A stretch of DNA of 8,190 nt, taken from assembly GCA_017408205.1 (NCBI GenBank), contig JAFQVC010000178.1, positions 1 to 8,190 on the forward strand, in the 5' to 3' direction. Below, in pieces: positions 6,614 to 8,190 of this stretch; position 1 is the first letter of the stretch, and each line of letters begins with the position of its first letter. The notes under the pieces were generated by a model. The model was not told the origin of the DNA, ran no database searches, and was given only the letters and a program-made list of their open reading frames with translations. The stretch is from Clostridia bacterium (GTDB lineage Bacteria; Bacillota; Clostridia; Monoglobales; Firm-18). The position numbers were made by a program, and so were the translations under genes.

Positions 6614-7184
6614 ATATGATGTTCAAATGTTCGATGAGAATTTTTGTGCCTATAAGTATAAGGATTATACCTCCTGCTATTTGTGCTTTACTCTGGCATT
6701 TGCTTCCGAAAATATTTCCTATTTTTACGCCGATGGCAGAAAGTACAAATGTCGTTATACCGATAATCGTAATGGCAATCCAGATGTTTACGTTTCCTGT
6801 TATTGCAAGAGATACGCCGACTGCCAGAGCATCAATTGATGTTGCAACTGCCATAGCAAACATTGTTTTTACGGAAAAATCGGCATTCTTTTCGTCACAA
6901 CAGTCACATTCGTCAGAAAATGCTTCTTTTAGCATATTTATACCAATAAGTACCAGCAGAACGAATGCAACCCAGTGGTCAACTGCTTCAATTGTCTTTG
7001 CAAACAGGTTTCCAAGATAAAAACCTATAAAGGGCATCAGCGCCTGAAAACCGCCAAACCATATTCCGCATTTAATACTGTTATTAAGACCTGCATTATT
7101 TGTAGACAGCCCTTTGCAAACAGAAACTGCAAAGGCGTCCATGCTTAAGCCTATGCCCAGCATCAGTAATTCTATAATACCCAT
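6612..7184 (-). CDS. mntP: Manganese efflux pump MntP
   Basis: The 190-aa product has the usual length and six-helix pattern of MntP (PF02659), an inner-membrane Mn2+ exporter that prevents manganese toxicity. The two-repeat architecture is visible: GLSMDAFAVSVCKGL near the N-terminus (D16) and ATSIDALAVGVSLA in the second half (D119). These two aspartates match the conserved transport residues of the E. coli protein (D16 and D118). The central loop contains DECDCCDEK (92-100), a Cys/Asp cluster that could bind metal. The start is fixed by GGAGG (minus strand, 7190-7194) 5 nt before ATG; a longer upstream frame to 7409 would run through the divergent promoters and into ppa and is rejected. 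The leader is short, with no room for the yybP-ykoY manganese riboswitch often found upstream of mntP. Confidence 0.93.
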   Translation of the reverse strand: MGIIELLMLGIGLSMDAFAVSVCKGLSTNNAGLNNSIKCGIWFGGFQALMPFIGFYLGNLFAKTIEAVDHWVAFVLLVLIGINMLKEAFSDECDCCDEKNADFSVKTMFAMAVATSIDALAVGVSLAITGNVNIWIAITIIGITTFVLSAIGVKIGNIFGSKCQSKAQIAGGIILILIGTKILIEHLNII

Positions 7185-7208
7185 AATAACCTCCAAATCA
7201 ACATTAAA

Positions 7209-7237
7209 ATTATAATCTATATGATTTGTTTTGTCAA
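7209..7237 (-). promoter_or_regulatory. Consensus sigma-A promoter of mntP
   Basis: On the minus strand, a perfect TTGACA (7237-7232), exactly 17 bp, and a perfect TATAAT (7214-7209). Transcription would start near 7202, about 18 nt before ATG, so the leader holds little more than the ribosome site. Such a strong core promoter suggests high expression unless a repressor acts on it; no clear operator palindrome was seen. Confidence 0.9.
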
Positions 7238-7242
7238 CGGTA

Positions 7243-7271
7243 TTGTAAAAATGCCATAATAGTAGTATAAT
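7243..7271 (+). promoter_or_regulatory. Sigma-A promoter of ppa
   Basis: TTGTAA (7243-7248), 17 bp, then a perfect TATAAT (7266-7271). The predicted start is near 7278, with AAAGGAG (7289-7295) 7 nt before ATG. Its -35 box is only 5 bp from the -35 box of the divergent mntP promoter, so the two polymerase sites are back to back. Confidence 0.87.
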
Positions 7272-7302
7272 GAATATTATATAATTATAAAGGAGAGAAA
7301 AT

Positions 7303-7836
7303 ATGTCTAATATCTGGCACGACATTTCACCAAAAAGAATACAGGCAGAGGATTTCATCTGTGTAATCGAAATTTCTAAAGGAAGCAAGAAAAAATATGA
7401 ACTTGACAAGGAAACGGGTTATCTGATGCTGGACAGAATTCTGCACACGTCAACGCACTATCCTGCGAACTACGGTTTTATTCCCCGCACTTACGGTGAC
7501 GACAATGACCCTCTTGATGTTCTGCTTTTGTGCTCCGAACAGATTGAGCCGATGACTCTCGTCAGGGCGTATCCCATAGGAGTAATTTCTATGATAGACA
7601 ACGGGCGTAATGACGAGAAAATTATTGCAATACCTTTTAATGACCCTAATTACAATGTGTATAAGGACATCGGGGAACTGCCTGAGCACATCTTTGACGA
7701 GATGCGGCATTTCTTTACTGTATATAAAAATCTTGAAAACAAGGAAACTGCCGTAAACGAAGTCAGCGACAGAGAAGCGGCGATAGAAATAATTAAAAAC
7801 GCTATAGACAATTATATCGATAATTTCTGCAAATAG
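7303..7836 (+). CDS. ppa: Inorganic pyrophosphatase, family I
   Basis: The 177-aa product is a soluble cytoplasmic Mg2+-dependent pyrophosphatase (PF00719) that hydrolyses PPi to two phosphates and so pulls biosynthetic reactions forward. The family signature DDNDPLDV is at 66-73. Residues equivalent to the E. coli active site are all present: E23, K31, E33, R45, Y57, D67, D69, D72, D99, D104, K106, and Y141-K142. Length matches bacterial family I enzymes. It has its own promoter and a good AAAGGAG site. Only 15 bp separate its TAG from the ATG of the next frame and no terminator intervenes, so the two were probably co-transcribed. No irregularity was found. Confidence 0.95.
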   Translation: MSNIWHDISPKRIQAEDFICVIEISKGSKKKYELDKETGYLMLDRILHTSTHYPANYGFIPRTYGDDNDPLDVLLLCSEQIEPMTLVRAYPIGVISMIDNGRNDEKIIAIPFNDPNYNVYKDIGELPEHIFDEMRHFFTVYKNLENKETAVNEVSDREAAIEIIKNAIDNYIDNFCK

Positions 7837-7851
7837 AAAAGAGGTTAAAAA

Positions 7852-8190
7852 ATGCTGTATATTAACCAACTGGATTAACCCCATATTAAATACTATCACA
7901 ATGCGGCAAACGGCGGTCCTGAAGAAGGCAGGGATAATGTTGAAACATCGGGTTGCGGTCTTTGTTGTGCCTGTATGATGGTAGAGCATCTTACAACGGA
8001 AAGCCTTGCGCTGGAAGAGTGTGTAAAACTTTCGGAACTAAACGGCGCAAATTTAAAAGTAGGTACCAGTATGAGAGTTCTGGGCAAAGTTGTGGCAGAA
8101 AAGTATAATCTTGATTTTAGTACCACCAATGACAAAGAGGAAGTATTAAATCATTTAAGAAACGGCGGAGAAGTTATTGCCTGTGTAAGC
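7852..8190 (+). pseudogene. C39-like cysteine peptidase frame with a TAA at codon 9 (5' part; runs off the window)
   Basis: ATG 7852 has a ribosome site (AAAGAGG, 7 nt upstream). It reads MLYINQLD, then TAA (7876-7878), then stays open in the same frame to the window edge for 104 more codons. The sequence on both sides of the stop fits one domain. NQLD-x-P is the N-terminal Gln motif, with Tyr expected where the stop is. SGCGLCCACMMVEHL (33-47) carries the nucleophile Cys, C35, typical of C39-like papain-fold peptidases (PF13529). NGANLKVGTSMRVLG follows. There is no ATG, GTG or TTG between the stop and C35, so an internal restart would lose the catalytic Cys. It lies in the ppa transcript. 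The family call rests on the motif alone; the His/Asp part is outside the window. No signal peptide is visible, which is usual for this subgroup as I recall it. Confidence 0.7.

Noticed and set aside
6577..7020. Plus-strand open frame of 147 codons opposite mntP
   Set aside because: Antisense shadow of a well-supported gene, with no ribosome site and no recognisable family.
7185..7302. yybP-ykoY manganese riboswitch upstream of mntP
   Set aside because: The perfect promoter leaves a leader of only about 18 nt, too short for the aptamer.
7185..7409. N-terminal extension of mntP up to 7409 on the minus strand
   Set aside because: It would run through the divergent promoters and into ppa. The standard MntP length and the ribosome site both support ATG at 7184.
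5348..7878. TAA reassigned as a sense codon
   Set aside because: At least five neighbouring genes end in TAA, several directly before strong terminators, and the nuclease also needs a separate frameshift.
7450..8135. Minus-strand open frames opposite ppa and the peptidase
   Set aside because: Antisense to frames with clear catalytic motifs; no start signals or domain content.

Overview
The window looks like chromosomal DNA of a low-GC Firmicute, most likely an anaerobic gut-type Clostridia. The base composition is AT-rich, start codons are preceded by AGGAGG-type ribosome sites, promoters are near-consensus sigma-A type with 17-bp spacers, and intrinsic terminators are strong. Proteins carrying copper-amine-oxidase-like 'stalk' domains and the Na/Pi-PhoU fusion transporter are also common in that group. 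The taxon is inferred from style and family content, not from a marker gene.

Layout, left to right. (1) Positions 1-90 hold the end of an unrecognised reading frame. A non-coding stretch follows, containing a compact palindrome-rich element (203-285). (2) A minus-strand creatininase-family amidohydrolase (338-1075) has its own promoter and a strong terminator. (3) Divergent to it is a Na+/phosphate cotransporter with a C-terminal PhoU-like domain (1286-3043), ended by a perfect hairpin terminator. (4) A secreted protein of unknown function with a stalk-like C-terminus (3157-4632) has its own promoter and terminator. (5) A TRIC/UPF0126 membrane protein (4687-5358) overlaps the start of a secreted DNA/RNA non-specific endonuclease gene (5342-6587) that is broken twice, by a TAA at codon 3 and a one-base frameshift near 6055. 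(6) A bidirectional terminator separates this from the minus-strand manganese exporter mntP (6612-7184). (7) Divergent from mntP is ppa, a family I inorganic pyrophosphatase (7303-7836). It is followed 15 bp later by a C39-like cysteine peptidase frame (7852 to the window edge) that carries an in-frame TAA at codon 9.

How the genes fit together. Most are single-gene or two-gene units for ion and phosphate housekeeping: phosphate uptake, Mn2+ export, pyrophosphate hydrolysis and a probable cation or small-solute channel. Two or three encode extracellular or hydrolytic proteins. No mobile element with a transposase, CRISPR array, phage module, tRNA or rRNA was seen. I do not see a new multi-gene system. 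The most unusual signal is gene decay: two separate hydrolase genes, each with a good ribosome site and ATG, are interrupted by TAA within the first nine codons, and one also has a frameshift. Intact neighbours end in TAA, so stop-codon reassignment is not a likely explanation.
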